Source: Lewinellaceae bacterium
GTDB taxonomy: Bacteria > Bacteroidota > Bacteroidia > Chitinophagales > Saprospiraceae
DNA length: 33,444 nt
Assembly: GCA_024639065.1 (NCBI GenBank)
Contig: JAHEJC010000019.1
Span: forward strand, 1-33,444
Direction of reading: 5' to 3'
The notes below the pieces were generated by a model. That model did not search any database. It was not told the DNA's origin and worked only from the letters and a program-made list of their open reading frames with translations. The translations under genes were made by a program, and so were the position numbers. Positions 1-8,603 of this stretch are shown here, piece by piece. How positions within the stretch are numbered: the stretch's first letter is position 1; every line of letters begins with the position of its first letter.

Positions 1-2
1 GA

Positions 3-1076
3 TATACCCAGTTGAAAAATGATCAATTCAAGAATACCGTTTGGCAAGGCAATATTGGTTATCTATCGCTTGGTTTTCCTTTATTCAATCCAATCAACGA
101 GATTCTTGAACGAAAAGTCAGATCCTTATACTGGGGTATGAATATGTCCTTAATGCCTTATACCAATGTAGGGTATGATATCAATAATATTGAAAATTTT
201 GAGGAGGTTGGAGATGTTGAACGTAAGTATGTCGGATCCGGAGGAACGTATAAATTTATGTGGGGTAATGGTTTTAAATATAAAAATGTATCTTTTGGAC
301 TTAATCTTGGATATCTATTTGGTCAACTCTATTTCGATAGGGAATTAAATTTTTCAGATACCCAAGCATACCGGGATGAATTGAATGATAAAATTAGTGT
401 GAAAGGATTTGTGTGGAATATTGGCCTTCTATATGATCTGTATTTGGATAAAGATGTGTTTGAAGATGGAAGGTCACCTAAGAAACGTATCACTTTTGGA
501 TTTTATGGTAATAGTCAAAGTAATTTTAATACTAAATCCAATTCATTGTATCGGCGAATTTTTAATTTTGATAATATTTCGATCGCAGATACCATATCCT
601 CAAATACCGATTTAGTGGGTTCTGGAATTTTACCTGGTGAATTGAGTTTTGGCATTAATTACCGGGATGGATTGAAGTGGCGAGCAGGAATTTCAATTTC
701 AACACAAGGATGGAGTAAATATGAAAATTCGGCTAAGAAGGAATTTTTACAAGACAGTTGGCGTTTATCATTGGGAGTGGGATACAGACCAGATATAAAC
801 GCTTTTGAAAGTTTTTATAAAACGGTCGACTACCGTGGTGGCATCTTCTTTGGAACAGATCCCAGGTCTGTGGATCAGGAACAATTGAAACATTATGGAA
901 TGACGATTGGAGTAGGAATACCCTTTTTTGTGCAACGTAAAATTTCATTTTTAAATTTAGGCGTTGAAATTGGACGATTGGGCATTAAACAGTCTATTCA
1001 AAACACATACGCTAAATTTTCTTTTGGTTTTACGCTGAACGATGATGAATGGTTTCTTAAACGAAAATTCAATTAA
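3..1076 (+). CDS. Outer-membrane beta-barrel protein, FadL/OmpP1-like (5' end outside window)
   Basis: The reading frame is open to the left edge (codons Y-T-Q precede an internal TTG), so the true start and signal peptide lie outside the window. The visible ~357 residues alternate aromatic and polar residues in short segments, as in transmembrane beta-strands. They contain LSLGFPLFNP near the start, a GSGGTYKFMWGNGF stretch, and a C-terminus ending NDDEWFLKRKFN with an aromatic-rich last strand. This resembles Bacteroidota FadL/TodX-like barrels, which sit in the outer membrane and may pass hydrophobic compounds. The stop is only 2 nt before the next start, so the two are probably cotranscribed and functionally linked in the envelope. 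The substrate cannot be told from sequence. Barrel class is fairly sure; family name is inference from remembered sequence style. Confidence 0.7.
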   Translation, partial: YTQLKNDQFKNTVWQGNIGYLSLGFPLFNPINEILERKVRSLYWGMNMSLMPYTNVGYDINNIENFEEVGDVERKYVGSGGTYKFMWGNGFKYKNVSFGLNLGYLFGQLYFDRELNFSDTQAYRDELNDKISVKGFVWNIGLLYDLYLDKDVFEDGRSPKKRITFGFYGNSQSNFNTKSNSLYRRIFNFDNISIADTISSNTDLVGSGILPGELSFGINYRDGLKWRAGISISTQGWSKYENSAKKEFLQDSWRLSLGVGYRPDINAFESFYKTVDYRGGIFFGTDPRSVDQEQLKHYGMTIGVGIPFFVQRKISFLNLGVEIGRLGIKQSIQNTYAKFSFGFTLNDDEWFLKRKFN

Positions 1077-1078
1077 CA

Positions 1079-2497
1079 ATGAAAAAACTTATTTCTGGCA
1101 TTTTTATTTTAACTTTTGTAATTAGCAGCAGTTATTTATTTGGTCAATGTGAGAATTGGACAGCTTTGGACGCTGGCAATAAAGACGAAGCTGAAAATCT
1201 ACACGTTACTTACCGCGACTACATCAAAACTAAAAACTACGATGAAGCATTTTCATCCTGGCTCCAAGTATTCGATCTCGCTCCAGCTGCAGATGGAAAC
1301 CGCGATTGGCATTTCAAAGATGGTATTGCCATATATAAACATAAGTTTGAAAAAGAATCGGACGCAAATAAGAAAAAAGAGTATAAAGACAAGATTCTTG
1401 AATTGTACGATCAATGCATTAAATGCTATGAAGCTAAAGCCATCAAAGTGGCTAATTGCGCTGGCGAAAATTGTATAAAAGAGAAAATGGGTCATCTCTA
1501 TGGAGAGAAAGCCTTTGACATGTATTATACGCTGAATACACCTTATTCACAAACCCTTGCTGCTTTAGATCGTTCAACCCGATTTGCCGGAGATAATACA
1601 TTGTATACAACTTTCGCACCTTATGCTAATATTGTAGTATATGAATTTCAAAAAGAAGGTATGTCCAAAGAACAAGCCAGAAACATCCATACCAAACTAA
1701 ATGAAATTGCTGAACACAATATCGAATCAAATGAAAAATATAGCGATTACTATAAACAAGCCCAGGAAGCAATGAATGCCAAGTTCAGGGATATCGAAGA
1801 TGAAATATTCGACTGTGATTATTTCCAAAAAAAGCTGGAACCTGAATACCGTGAAAATGAAGATAATCCTGAGATCGTAAAGTATGTATATAATAAATTA
1901 CTGCAACAAGGCTGTGACAAAGACAATCCTCTATTGGTAGAACTCCAGGGAAAATGGGAAAAATATGCGGCTGAAGAAAACGCCAAAAGGCAAGCGGAAT
2001 TTGAAGCCAATAACCCAGCATTTGTTGCTAAGAAACTTTACGATGATGGGGATTTTGAAGGCGCCATAGCTAAATATGAAGAAACCATCGCCGATGAATC
2101 TGACCCCGCGATACAAGCTGAATACCACTTTCGCATTGCATCTATTAAATTTAGAAAGATGGACCAATACTCAGCAGCTCGGCAAAGTGCAAGAACAGCA
2201 GCCCAATTAAGACCTGATTGGGGACGACCATTTATTTTAATTGGTGAAATGTACGCTCAATCAAGTTCGTCCTGTGGGGATAATCCATTTGAAAGAGGGC
2301 TTGCGGTCATTGCCGCCCTGAATAAATGGTCTCAGGCGAAATCCGTCGATCCATCAATAGCCGAGGATGCGAATGATTTGATTAATCGATATAGTAAATA
2401 CAAACCCCAGAAAGAAGATGTTTTTATGCGCAAAGCAAATGGAAAAACTTTTACAGTACCTTGCTGGATAGGCGAGTCTGTCAAAGTAACGTTATAA
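1079..2497 (+). CDS. Secreted tetratricopeptide-repeat protein (envelope TPR, paralogue 1)
   Basis: The 472-residue protein begins with a Sec signal peptide (MKKLISGIFILTFVISSSYLFGQ) and is mostly alpha-helical. A Cys-containing N-terminal block (CENWTALDAG) is followed by a helical region. TPR-like helices at about residues 315-400 include the motif FVAKKLYDDGDFEGAIAKYE. A conserved C-terminal block contains KSVDPSIAEDAN and ends TFTVPCWIGES. It follows the upstream barrel gene by 2 nt and ends at a strong hairpin terminator, so those two genes form a unit. A diverged paralogue lies immediately downstream. The family is recognisable as a Bacteroidota periplasmic TPR protein. Its role is unknown; a part in outer-membrane assembly or transport is inferred only from the barrel neighbour. 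Confidence 0.75.
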   Translation: MKKLISGIFILTFVISSSYLFGQCENWTALDAGNKDEAENLHVTYRDYIKTKNYDEAFSSWLQVFDLAPAADGNRDWHFKDGIAIYKHKFEKESDANKKKEYKDKILELYDQCIKCYEAKAIKVANCAGENCIKEKMGHLYGEKAFDMYYTLNTPYSQTLAALDRSTRFAGDNTLYTTFAPYANIVVYEFQKEGMSKEQARNIHTKLNEIAEHNIESNEKYSDYYKQAQEAMNAKFRDIEDEIFDCDYFQKKLEPEYRENEDNPEIVKYVYNKLLQQGCDKDNPLLVELQGKWEKYAAEENAKRQAEFEANNPAFVAKKLYDDGDFEGAIAKYEETIADESDPAIQAEYHFRIASIKFRKMDQYSAARQSARTAAQLRPDWGRPFILIGEMYAQSSSSCGDNPFERGLAVIAALNKWSQAKSVDPSIAEDANDLINRYSKYKPQKEDVFMRKANGKTFTVPCWIGESVKVTL

Positions 2498-2526
2498 AGT
2501 TAACTGTAGATAATAAACTTATCAAG

Positions 2527-2556
2527 AAAAGCTTCGTCCTATGGACGAAGCTTTTT
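2527..2556 (+). terminator. Rho-independent terminator after the barrel/TPR unit
   Basis: A perfect 13-bp stem, AAAAGCTTCGTCC pairing with GGACGAAGCTTTT, closes a 3-nt loop (TAT) and runs into a T tract. It lies 30 nt after the TPR stop and before the second TPR gene, so the paralogue probably has its own promoter or depends on read-through. Confidence 0.9.
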
Positions 2557-2585
2557 AATTTTATACAAATTATTCTTTCTTGATT

Positions 2586-4025
2586 ATGAAATATCTAGTA
2601 CTTACCATCATTAAATTTGCTTGCTTATCTATTTTATTGATAACCTGTACACCCAAGGCTACCCAGCCTGTTTCTGACATTATTGCGGAGGACAAACCAA
2701 AGATAATTCCTGCAGGACCTTGCTCCAATTGGTTTGAAACTGGAAAACAGGACTATGCGGAAACTGAACATGTATTGTATAGAGATGCTTTGAAAAGAAA
2801 AGAATATGACTTCGCTTATAAACATTGGAGGAATGTTTTTGCGATAGCTCCTATGGCTGATGGTAAGCGCCGAACTCATTTTGAAGATGGTATTTCCATC
2901 TTCAATGCTTTCTTTGAATTAGCAGATAGTGAAATTGATAAAAAATCATATGTTGATTCGATTATGTTGGTTTATGATCATATGAGATTATGCCTGGGAG
3001 ATGAAATTAATATTGAGGGACGCAAAGGATTTGATTACTTCTATAAGTATAAGGAGTATATCGATGATGAAACAATTTATAATCTTTTTAAAGCTTCCAT
3101 AGATAAGTATGATTTAAAAACGGATTACTTTGTACTTAATCCATTTACTGCTCTATTGGTCCAGCGTTATGCTCAAGAAGAAATTAGTATAGAGGAAGCT
3201 CAGCACTATACCCAAAAAATCAATGCAATTCTGACACAAGGATTGGCAGATTGTGAAGGAGACGAAGGATGTGAACCTTGGAAAATCATCGCCGATTATA
3301 CACCTAAACGATTAGAGGAATTCGAAGGAGTCAAAGGATTTTATGATTGTGTATATTATCATGACAAGTATTATAAGGAATTCTTGGAAATGTCAGAAGA
3401 CTGTGACATTATTCAGGAAGTCCTGGCCAGATTTAAGTTTGGTGGTTGTGGGGATGATGATGAAAAAGTCATTGAGCTTAGGGAAGCACTAAGCAATAAT
3501 TGCCGGGTTGCTTCCACAGAACCAGGACCGTTAAGATTAGCTTATAATGCCTATCAAAATGGAGAATATAAAGAGGCTGTAGACCAATTTGAGCAATTCG
3601 TTAATCAAACAGATGATCCAGAAAAGAAAGCTAAATATTTATTACTCATAGCAAAAATCTATTACGCTAATTTCAAAAACTTTCCAGTTTCAAGAAAGTA
3701 TGCGCTACAAGCTGCTGCTCAAAAAGGCAATTGGGGAGAACCTTACGTCCTTATCGGAAAATTATACGCTTCTAGTGGACCTCTGTGCGGTACTGGAAGA
3801 GGATTTAATAGCCAACGAGTAGTTTGGGCAGCCATCGATCAATTCAATATTGCTAAGCGGATTGATCCTTCCGTTGCTCAAGAAGCCAATAAATGGATAA
3901 ATCAATATGCTCAATATATGCCAGACAAAGGGGACCTTCATATGATGGGTATCAAGGAGGGAAGTAAATACACTATACCCTGTTGGATAAATGAAACCAC
4001 CACTGCAAGAGGGAAAAAAGGTTAG
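2586..4025 (+). CDS. TPR lipoprotein (envelope TPR, paralogue 2)
   Basis: Start chosen at ATG 2586 rather than the TTG two codons upstream, because it gives a clean lipoprotein signal, MKYLVLTIIKFACLSILLITC, with the lipobox cysteine at residue 21. The mature part parallels the preceding protein along its length. CSNWFETGKQDYAE matches CENWTALDAGNKDEAE. NVFAIAPMADGKRRTHFEDGI matches QVFDLAPAADGNRDWHFKDGI in shortened form. The C-terminal KYTIPCWINETT matches TFTVPCWIGES. TPR-like helices span roughly residues 315-400. The difference in anchoring (lipid versus soluble) suggests the duplicates divided their locations. Function unknown; a membrane-anchored partner in the same envelope process is inference. 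Confidence 0.75.
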   Translation: MKYLVLTIIKFACLSILLITCTPKATQPVSDIIAEDKPKIIPAGPCSNWFETGKQDYAETEHVLYRDALKRKEYDFAYKHWRNVFAIAPMADGKRRTHFEDGISIFNAFFELADSEIDKKSYVDSIMLVYDHMRLCLGDEINIEGRKGFDYFYKYKEYIDDETIYNLFKASIDKYDLKTDYFVLNPFTALLVQRYAQEEISIEEAQHYTQKINAILTQGLADCEGDEGCEPWKIIADYTPKRLEEFEGVKGFYDCVYYHDKYYKEFLEMSEDCDIIQEVLARFKFGGCGDDDEKVIELREALSNNCRVASTEPGPLRLAYNAYQNGEYKEAVDQFEQFVNQTDDPEKKAKYLLLIAKIYYANFKNFPVSRKYALQAAAQKGNWGEPYVLIGKLYASSGPLCGTGRGFNSQRVVWAAIDQFNIAKRIDPSVAQEANKWINQYAQYMPDKGDLHMMGIKEGSKYTIPCWINETTTARGKKG

Positions 4026-4082
4026 TTGAGGTAAATTTGATAAAGGTCATTCTTAACGTTTTTTATCGATATAACGAGGAAT

Positions 4083-4415
4083 TTAATCTGCCGGGTCAGC
4101 TTGTTTTTCTGCTTCAATTATTGAGTTTAATTTATTAATTATCCAGGACTTGCTTTGGACACCTGGCGCATTAAAATATTCGGCTCCTTTACAATAAATC
4201 ATGATAGTGGGAACTCCCATAATGGAAATCTTTTCCAACAGTTTTGTATTCCTATCTACATCAATTTTCACAATGCGGATTTTGTCACCTAGTTCCTTTT
4301 TAACTTCTGACAGTATAGGTCCAAAAGTTTTGCAAGGACCACACCATTCAGCATGAAAATCAATTAATATTGGTATTTCAGATTGTTTGAGGTCATTAAA
4401 AGTTGATTTGGACAT
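4083..4415 (-). CDS. trxA: Thioredoxin
   Basis: This 110-residue single-domain thioredoxin has the redox motif WCGPC at residues 24-28, followed by the usual KTFGPILSEV helix, the strand KIRIVKIDVDRN, and the cis-proline motif GVPTIMIY. There is no signal peptide, so it is cytoplasmic and reduces protein disulfides with thioredoxin reductase as partner. Length matches the family. It is transcribed divergently from the FKBP lipoprotein across a ~98-bp gap. The gene symbol is given by family; which thioredoxin of the genome this is cannot be known here. Confidence 0.93.
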   Translation of the reverse strand: MSKSTFNDLKQSEIPILIDFHAEWCGPCKTFGPILSEVKKELGDKIRIVKIDVDRNTKLLEKISIMGVPTIMIYCKGAEYFNAPGVQSKSWIINKLNSIIEAEKQADPAD

Positions 4416-4513
4416 CGGATATATTCTTTTTACTCAATTTAGCTACATATTCAATAAAACAGTTTCTCTATGGATAAAAAGATTAGTTTTACAGCAGAAA
4501 AATTTTAAAATTT

Positions 4514-5080
4514 ATGATAATTCGGACCTTTTCAATGATCTTTTTCGCTTTATCTATCCTGATGTGCTCTAATTCTAGTAGTGAAAGTGATACTAATACT
4601 AACCAGCCCTCTAAAAAGTTATCGGAGCGAGACCTCGGATCCTTGTTTAGCTATTATACGCCGAACCCGAGCTCTCAGCAAGAGAAAGATGAAAATTTAA
4701 TTATTGAACATTTGATTGAAAATAAGATCGATGCAGAAAGAAGAGGAAATGGAATATATATTATCATAGAAAAACAAGGTGATGGTGATCCGGTTCAGCG
4801 AACCGATCGACTAGTTACTCATTACGAAGGTTCATTTTTGGACGGTAAGATTTTCGATTCTAGTTATGAAAAAGATAGACCTATTATAAGGAGTCCGCGA
4901 CAAGGTATCAGAGGATGGCAATTAGCTTTACAAGAATTAAACATTGGAGGCAAATGTACCGTATTCATTCCATCTACCTTAGGATATGGAGTTAATGGGT
5001 ATCCACCACTTATACCACCACATTCAAATCTAAAGTTTAATATTGAAATATTAAGTAAGGAAGAAGATCCAGTAAGATAA
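4514..5080 (+). CDS. FKBP-type peptidyl-prolyl cis-trans isomerase, lipoprotein
   Basis: This 188-residue protein starts with a lipoprotein signal (MIIRTFSMIFFALSILMC, lipobox cysteine at 18) and a Ser/Asn/Thr-rich linker. The C-terminal ~100 residues are an FKBP domain, with VTHYEGSFLDGKIFDSSY carrying the conserved Tyr, Phe and Asp of the active pocket, then GWQLALQELNIGGKCTVFIPSTLGYG and PPHSNLKFNIEIL. It should assist folding of exported proteins at the membrane by catalysing prolyl isomerisation. It converges with the SerA-like gene, with a 13-nt gap between the stops. Domain identity is secure; clients are unknown. Confidence 0.9.
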   Translation: MIIRTFSMIFFALSILMCSNSSSESDTNTNQPSKKLSERDLGSLFSYYTPNPSSQQEKDENLIIEHLIENKIDAERRGNGIYIIIEKQGDGDPVQRTDRLVTHYEGSFLDGKIFDSSYEKDRPIIRSPRQGIRGWQLALQELNIGGKCTVFIPSTLGYGVNGYPPLIPPHSNLKFNIEILSKEEDPVR

Positions 5081-5093
5081 ATAGTGTTATCGT

Positions 5094-6050
5094 CTATAGT
5101 GCACCGAAATGATCAATAATTTTTTCAGCTAGTTCCATCCCAATTCGGGCTTGAGCCTCATCGGTACTAGCACCTATGTGTGGTGTGACGCTTATATTTG
5201 GATGATTTAAAAAGTCTTCTCTTGGTGAAGGCTCATTCATGAATACATCAATACCGGCCGCTCTGACCTTTCCAGTAGCTATTCCATTTGCCAAAGCATC
5301 TTCATCGATTGCACCTCCTCTGGCCGTATTAATTAGGATTACACCATCCTTCATTTGACCGATTTCTTCCGTGCCTAAAATGGCTTTGCCCCCTTTAAAA
5401 GGAACATGAATACTTATAATGTCTGCTTTGCTCAACATTTCCTTCATTCGGACGGTCTCAAGTTTCAAATTTAATTTTACTTCACTAGGTTTGTAAAGCT
5501 CGATATCAACTTGAGCTTCATCTACGATTAGGTCTACTGGAATAACCTGCATACCTAAGGCTACAGCAATTCTGGCTGTCTCTTGTCCAATTCTACCTAA
5601 ACCTATTATCCCTATAGTTCGTCCTCGTACTTCAAATCCTTTTGATAATTGTTTCTTGAGCTCTTTGAAGTCAGCTCCTCTTGGAAGTTCCCGATTGCTA
5701 ATATGTAAGCCCCGTGCGAGTGAAAAAATATGAGCGAAGGTAAGTTCTGCAACCGATTTGGATGAAGCGGCTGGTGTGTTGTACACCTTGATTCCTTTTT
5801 CAACAGCATAATCCACGTCTATGTTATCCAGCCCTACACCACCACGGGCAATCACTTTAAGATTAGGACATAAGTCGATTAAATCTTTTCGAACTTTAGT
5901 TGCACTGCGTACACAGATCGCATCATATTTGTTCAATTTTTTACCAAGCTGATCCTGAGGAATTTTTTCTGTATGCACTTCAAATCCTGCTTCTTCCAAT
6001 AATAAAATTCCATCCGTATGAATACCGTCGTTTGCCAAAATTTTAATCAT
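5094..6050 (-). CDS. serA: D-3-phosphoglycerate dehydrogenase-like 2-hydroxyacid dehydrogenase
   Basis: This 318-residue D-isomer-specific 2-hydroxyacid dehydrogenase has the NAD-binding GLGRIG (150-155) inside TIGIIGLGRIGQ. The catalytic residues are Arg244 in INTARGG, Glu273 in FMNEPSP and His291 in TPHIGAS. The substrate-domain motif ARGGVGLDNIDVD (68-80) is typical of phosphoglycerate dehydrogenases, which oxidise 3-phosphoglycerate in serine synthesis. The protein ends right after the catalytic helix, so the C-terminal ACT or ASB regulatory domain is absent, as in the short unregulated SerA type common in Bacteroidota. No serC is adjacent in the window. A different 2-hydroxyacid substrate is possible. 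Confidence 0.85.
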   Translation of the reverse strand: MIKILANDGIHTDGILLLEEAGFEVHTEKIPQDQLGKKLNKYDAICVRSATKVRKDLIDLCPNLKVIARGGVGLDNIDVDYAVEKGIKVYNTPAASSKSVAELTFAHIFSLARGLHISNRELPRGADFKELKKQLSKGFEVRGRTIGIIGLGRIGQETARIAVALGMQVIPVDLIVDEAQVDIELYKPSEVKLNLKLETVRMKEMLSKADIISIHVPFKGGKAILGTEEIGQMKDGVILINTARGGAIDEDALANGIATGKVRAAGIDVFMNEPSPREDFLNHPNISVTPHIGASTDEAQARIGMELAEKIIDHFGAL

Positions 6051-6261
6051 TTGCTATATTGATTTTATGGTACAAAGAAACGGCAAATTGAGCGAAATTA
6101 ATATAGTCGAATAAGAATCGATAGATAATTCTAAAGAAGGTATGAAGGCAAAATAAAATAGGGTAGGGTTACTATTTTGAAAGATTATTCCTCTTTGCCC
6201 AACATACCAATAGACGGTTTTGAGCGATCAAAATTAATAAGTGATTTAGATTGTTTTAGAG

Positions 6262-6570
6262 CTATTCTTCCTGATTAATGCGATCCAACTTTTCTTGTAA
6301 ATATTCTAGTTGTTCCTTTAATTCTTTATTGGATTCTTCTAGCCGTTCAATCTTCTGTTTTAATTGGTACACTTCTTTGTTATCTCCGCCGGTATCATTT
6401 GGTGAGGTACTTTTCCCTTTACCCCATTGATCGACTCGCAACAACTTTTTGAAATTATCAATCCCATCTTCCCCATTAATGTAAGAGGCTCCTATATAGG
6501 TAAGTGGAGCCAAAATGATTAGAATAATGAAGAGGCGTGCACACCCTGTTTTTTTATATTTATTTGCCAT
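6262..6570 (-). CDS. Small single-pass membrane protein with coiled coil, unknown function
   Basis: This 102-residue protein has a short basic N-terminus (MANKYKKTGCAR), one hydrophobic helix at about residues 12-31 (LFIILIILAPLTYIGASYI), a polar Gly/Ser/Asp linker and a C-terminal heptad-rich coiled coil at about 65-100 (LKQKIERLEESNKELKEQLE). That layout suggests a membrane-anchored oligomerising protein such as a scaffold or a divisome-like small protein, but no family is recognised. A perfect Bacteroidota -7 box (TATCTTTG) lies 24 nt upstream of the start. No operon partner is evident: the SerA-like gene on the same strand starts about 210 bp downstream. Confidence 0.6.
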   Translation of the reverse strand: MANKYKKTGCARLFIILIILAPLTYIGASYINGEDGIDNFKKLLRVDQWGKGKSTSPNDTGGDNKEVYQLKQKIERLEESNKELKEQLEYLQEKLDRINQEE

Positions 6571-6593
6571 GATTGTCTACCTTGCTTAATGAT

Positions 6594-6601
6594 CAAAGAT
6601 A
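6594..6601 (-). promoter_or_regulatory. Bacteroidota -7 promoter box (TATCTTTG) of the small membrane protein
   Basis: On the minus strand TATCTTTG fits TANNTTTG exactly and would give a leader of about 18-20 nt. No good -33 TTG is seen 19-21 nt upstream, so this is a half-supported promoter. Confidence 0.4.
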
Positions 6602-6608
6602 AGTGATC

Positions 6609-6755
6609 CTATACAATTTTGGTTATATTTTCTACTGATGGCTTGATATGCAAGATAAAATTCCAAATTGAAGGATCTGGGAATTCATCTCCGATGACAT
6701 ATTTATGATCTTTCGATAAGTTGCTTGCGCCAGACGGCCGGTAAGTTAATTGATA
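6609..6755 (-). other. Coding-like open segment without start (possible gene fragment)
   Basis: An open stretch of 48 codons, bounded by stops at both ends and without an ATG, reads through YRPSGASNLSKDHKYV and IGDEFPDPSIWNFILHIKPS. The composition looks like real protein rather than random translation. It overlaps the last few codons of the sortilin-like remnant in a different frame. It may be the C-terminus of the same decayed gene or of another one. No family is recognised. Confidence 0.3.
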
Positions 6756-6989
6756 TTACTTAAATTGCGAGTTATGAATTCCTGTAGTGGTTTTAAACGT
6801 GCCACCATCGCACCGGCAACGTAATAAGTAGAAGGATTTCCTGGAATAATATCCGTGACCCGCCCTCTCAAATTGACAGGACCTATTGCTCGCCATTTGA
6901 GATCAGTCAAATATTGGTGAGATTCTTGTGAGTCAAGATGATAGGTAAGACCACGACCAAAGGCTGGTAAAGGAAAAGTTTTTCATCAT
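6746..6989 (-). pseudogene. Remnant of a sortilin-like (BNR/Asp-box) secreted protein gene, N-terminal part only
   Basis: On the minus strand an open segment reads YLTDLKWRAIGPVNLRGR and then VTDIIPGNPSTYYVAGA. This is the characteristic start of large VPS10/sortilin-like propeller proteins; compare GVEWRLVGPFRGGRAG in the intact gene at 27690. Upstream, ATGATG followed by five A residues would, with one more A, read MMKKLFLYQPLVVVLPIIL, a good Sec signal peptide. As written, the signal peptide and the mature part are in different frames and both are interrupted by stops. After YYVAGA the expected GGVWKT Asp-box sequence is missing and a short unrelated tail ends at TAA. This is a decayed, internally deleted gene. 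Family assignment rests on about 35 residues but is distinctive. Confidence 0.7.
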
Positions 6990-7240
6990 TGTGAGCATTT
7001 ATTGGTCTTAGCAATCACAAAAAATCTTTTACTCTAGACACTGGAGAATTAAAAATGGTTCACAGAGGTTTTTTAAAAACGACTAAGACCTAAAAGTTGG
7101 TCACTGGGTTTTAGAAACGGTTACGAACCTGTTCATGGCCTAATAATCTATCTTTTCTCATTTCTGATACTACAATTTGTCAAATCTTTATCTTTCTCAT
7201 CCCAATGAAACTTAGTCTTAAAATCTGAATCCATTTGGGA
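6990..7240. other. Intergenic stretch without a convincing gene
   Basis: Together with 6571-6989 this fills the gap between the small membrane gene and the cyclase. The only open segment noticed is a 28-codon minus-strand frame (7148-7234) beginning MDSDFKTKFHWDEKDKD just after the cyclase stop. It is too short to call and may be further debris. Confidence 0.3.
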
Positions 7241-8338
7241 TTACTTTGTGTTTGGTGAAGTTACTTTATAAATATCTACAGGTTTTTCTTTGCCTTTCAG
7301 TTTAATATTACTTACTTTCTCCATAATAAACCTATGGTTTTGCAGAATTGAAACCAACTGATCTGTAATAGCAAGTTTTGCACCTATTTCCCCACAAATT
7401 TTTTCTACTCTTGAGGTAGTATTTAAAACATCTCCCGAGAATTTAATCGATTTTTTGATCTTTCCCATTTCTCCAATAATAACTTTACCACAATGCACTG
7501 CAGCTTTAAATTGAGGAACTAGACCATATTTGTTTAGATACCGTTGTTGTTGTTTGGTGATTTCTTCTTCAAATTCATGGAAGCAACTTAAACACCTGGT
7601 TTCTGATATTCCGGTTGGGATCGTCCATGAAATTACCACCAGGTCACCTACATACTCAACAACCTCTCCTTTGTTACGGACAATAACATGGGCAATGTCA
7701 TGAAAGAAATCATTTAAGAATTCATAAAACTTTTGATTTCCTAGTTTTTCTGCAATCAGGGTGGAATCATTCAAATCGAGAAACATGAAAATGCGGTTTT
7801 CTTCCTTTGGGTTAAAATATTTTCCAGTAAAAATTTTCCACATTTCATTTGGACCAAATCGCTCTGATAATTGTAAAATAAACGAGGAAAGAATGGCCAG
7901 AATCAGATAGGGTAGTACGGGGTGCCAGAAGGCAGTAGAAAAAATAAAGGCCCCAACTTGCTGCCAGGTGACATCATCAAAAATATTTCGAGAGGATAAA
8001 ATACTATTATAGAAAGCAGACACTAAAACGATAAGCACAAACATAATGGTCGCATAAATTACAAACTTCTTAAGCACAGCTACCCAAAATTTCTGCCGGG
8101 AAAATTTTTGCTGAAAATAGAAAAGCTCTAATAAACCAAATAGTAAGCCTCCAAGGCCTAATGCAGAAATAGCAGCTACCATGTTTTTTGATAAACTGTA
8201 ATCTTGCATGGGTTCCGTCATATAGATTCCTGGGTAATTCGCCAGGAAAAAATATTCATAAAAAGTAATCAGAATTCCGGCTAGAATCCAAATTACAGTG
8301 ATTGTAACAAGCAATACTATTCTGTTTTGCACATGCAT
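7241..8338 (-). CDS. Membrane-bound class III adenylate/guanylate cyclase
   Basis: This 365-residue protein has four predicted membrane helices (about 7-32, 52-74, 88-110, 128-152) followed by a cytoplasmic class III cyclase domain (about 180-335). The metal-binding aspartates are Asp188 in FMFLDLND and Asp232 in VEYVGD. The transition-state pair Asn306/Arg310 lies in GDVLNTTSR. These suggest an active enzyme making a cyclic nucleotide. By alignment in mind, the purine-specifying Lys/Asp positions are Glu228 and Lys299, which fit neither the adenylate nor the guanylate pattern, so the substrate is uncertain. It is divergent from the hybrid two-component gene with ~265 bp between starts. No cyclic-nucleotide receptor is adjacent. 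Confidence 0.88.
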   Translation of the reverse strand: MHVQNRIVLLVTITVIWILAGILITFYEYFFLANYPGIYMTEPMQDYSLSKNMVAAISALGLGGLLFGLLELFYFQQKFSRQKFWVAVLKKFVIYATIMFVLIVLVSAFYNSILSSRNIFDDVTWQQVGAFIFSTAFWHPVLPYLILAILSSFILQLSERFGPNEMWKIFTGKYFNPKEENRIFMFLDLNDSTLIAEKLGNQKFYEFLNDFFHDIAHVIVRNKGEVVEYVGDLVVISWTIPTGISETRCLSCFHEFEEEITKQQQRYLNKYGLVPQFKAAVHCGKVIIGEMGKIKKSIKFSGDVLNTTSRVEKICGEIGAKLAITDQLVSILQNHRFIMEKVSNIKLKGKEKPVDIYKVTSPNTK

Positions 8339-8603
8339 ATTCGATATTTATATATTAAATTGACGTTACCAATTGAGAATTAGTTGCCTACAAAAAATAG
8401 ATATCTGAAAATCTAAGATACTATATTGACCTCGCTGAATTAGTAATAATTGGAATTATACTGATAGTCAGAAGAACTGTGGTAGTAGTCGCATTGAACG
8501 CTATGACTTATTTTCGTTTCTCAAAAAGTGTTTTAGATTGAATATCCTATCTTATAATGTAAATTACTTTAGTAATCTTAAAGACAGATCTATTTACGGA
8601 TAT

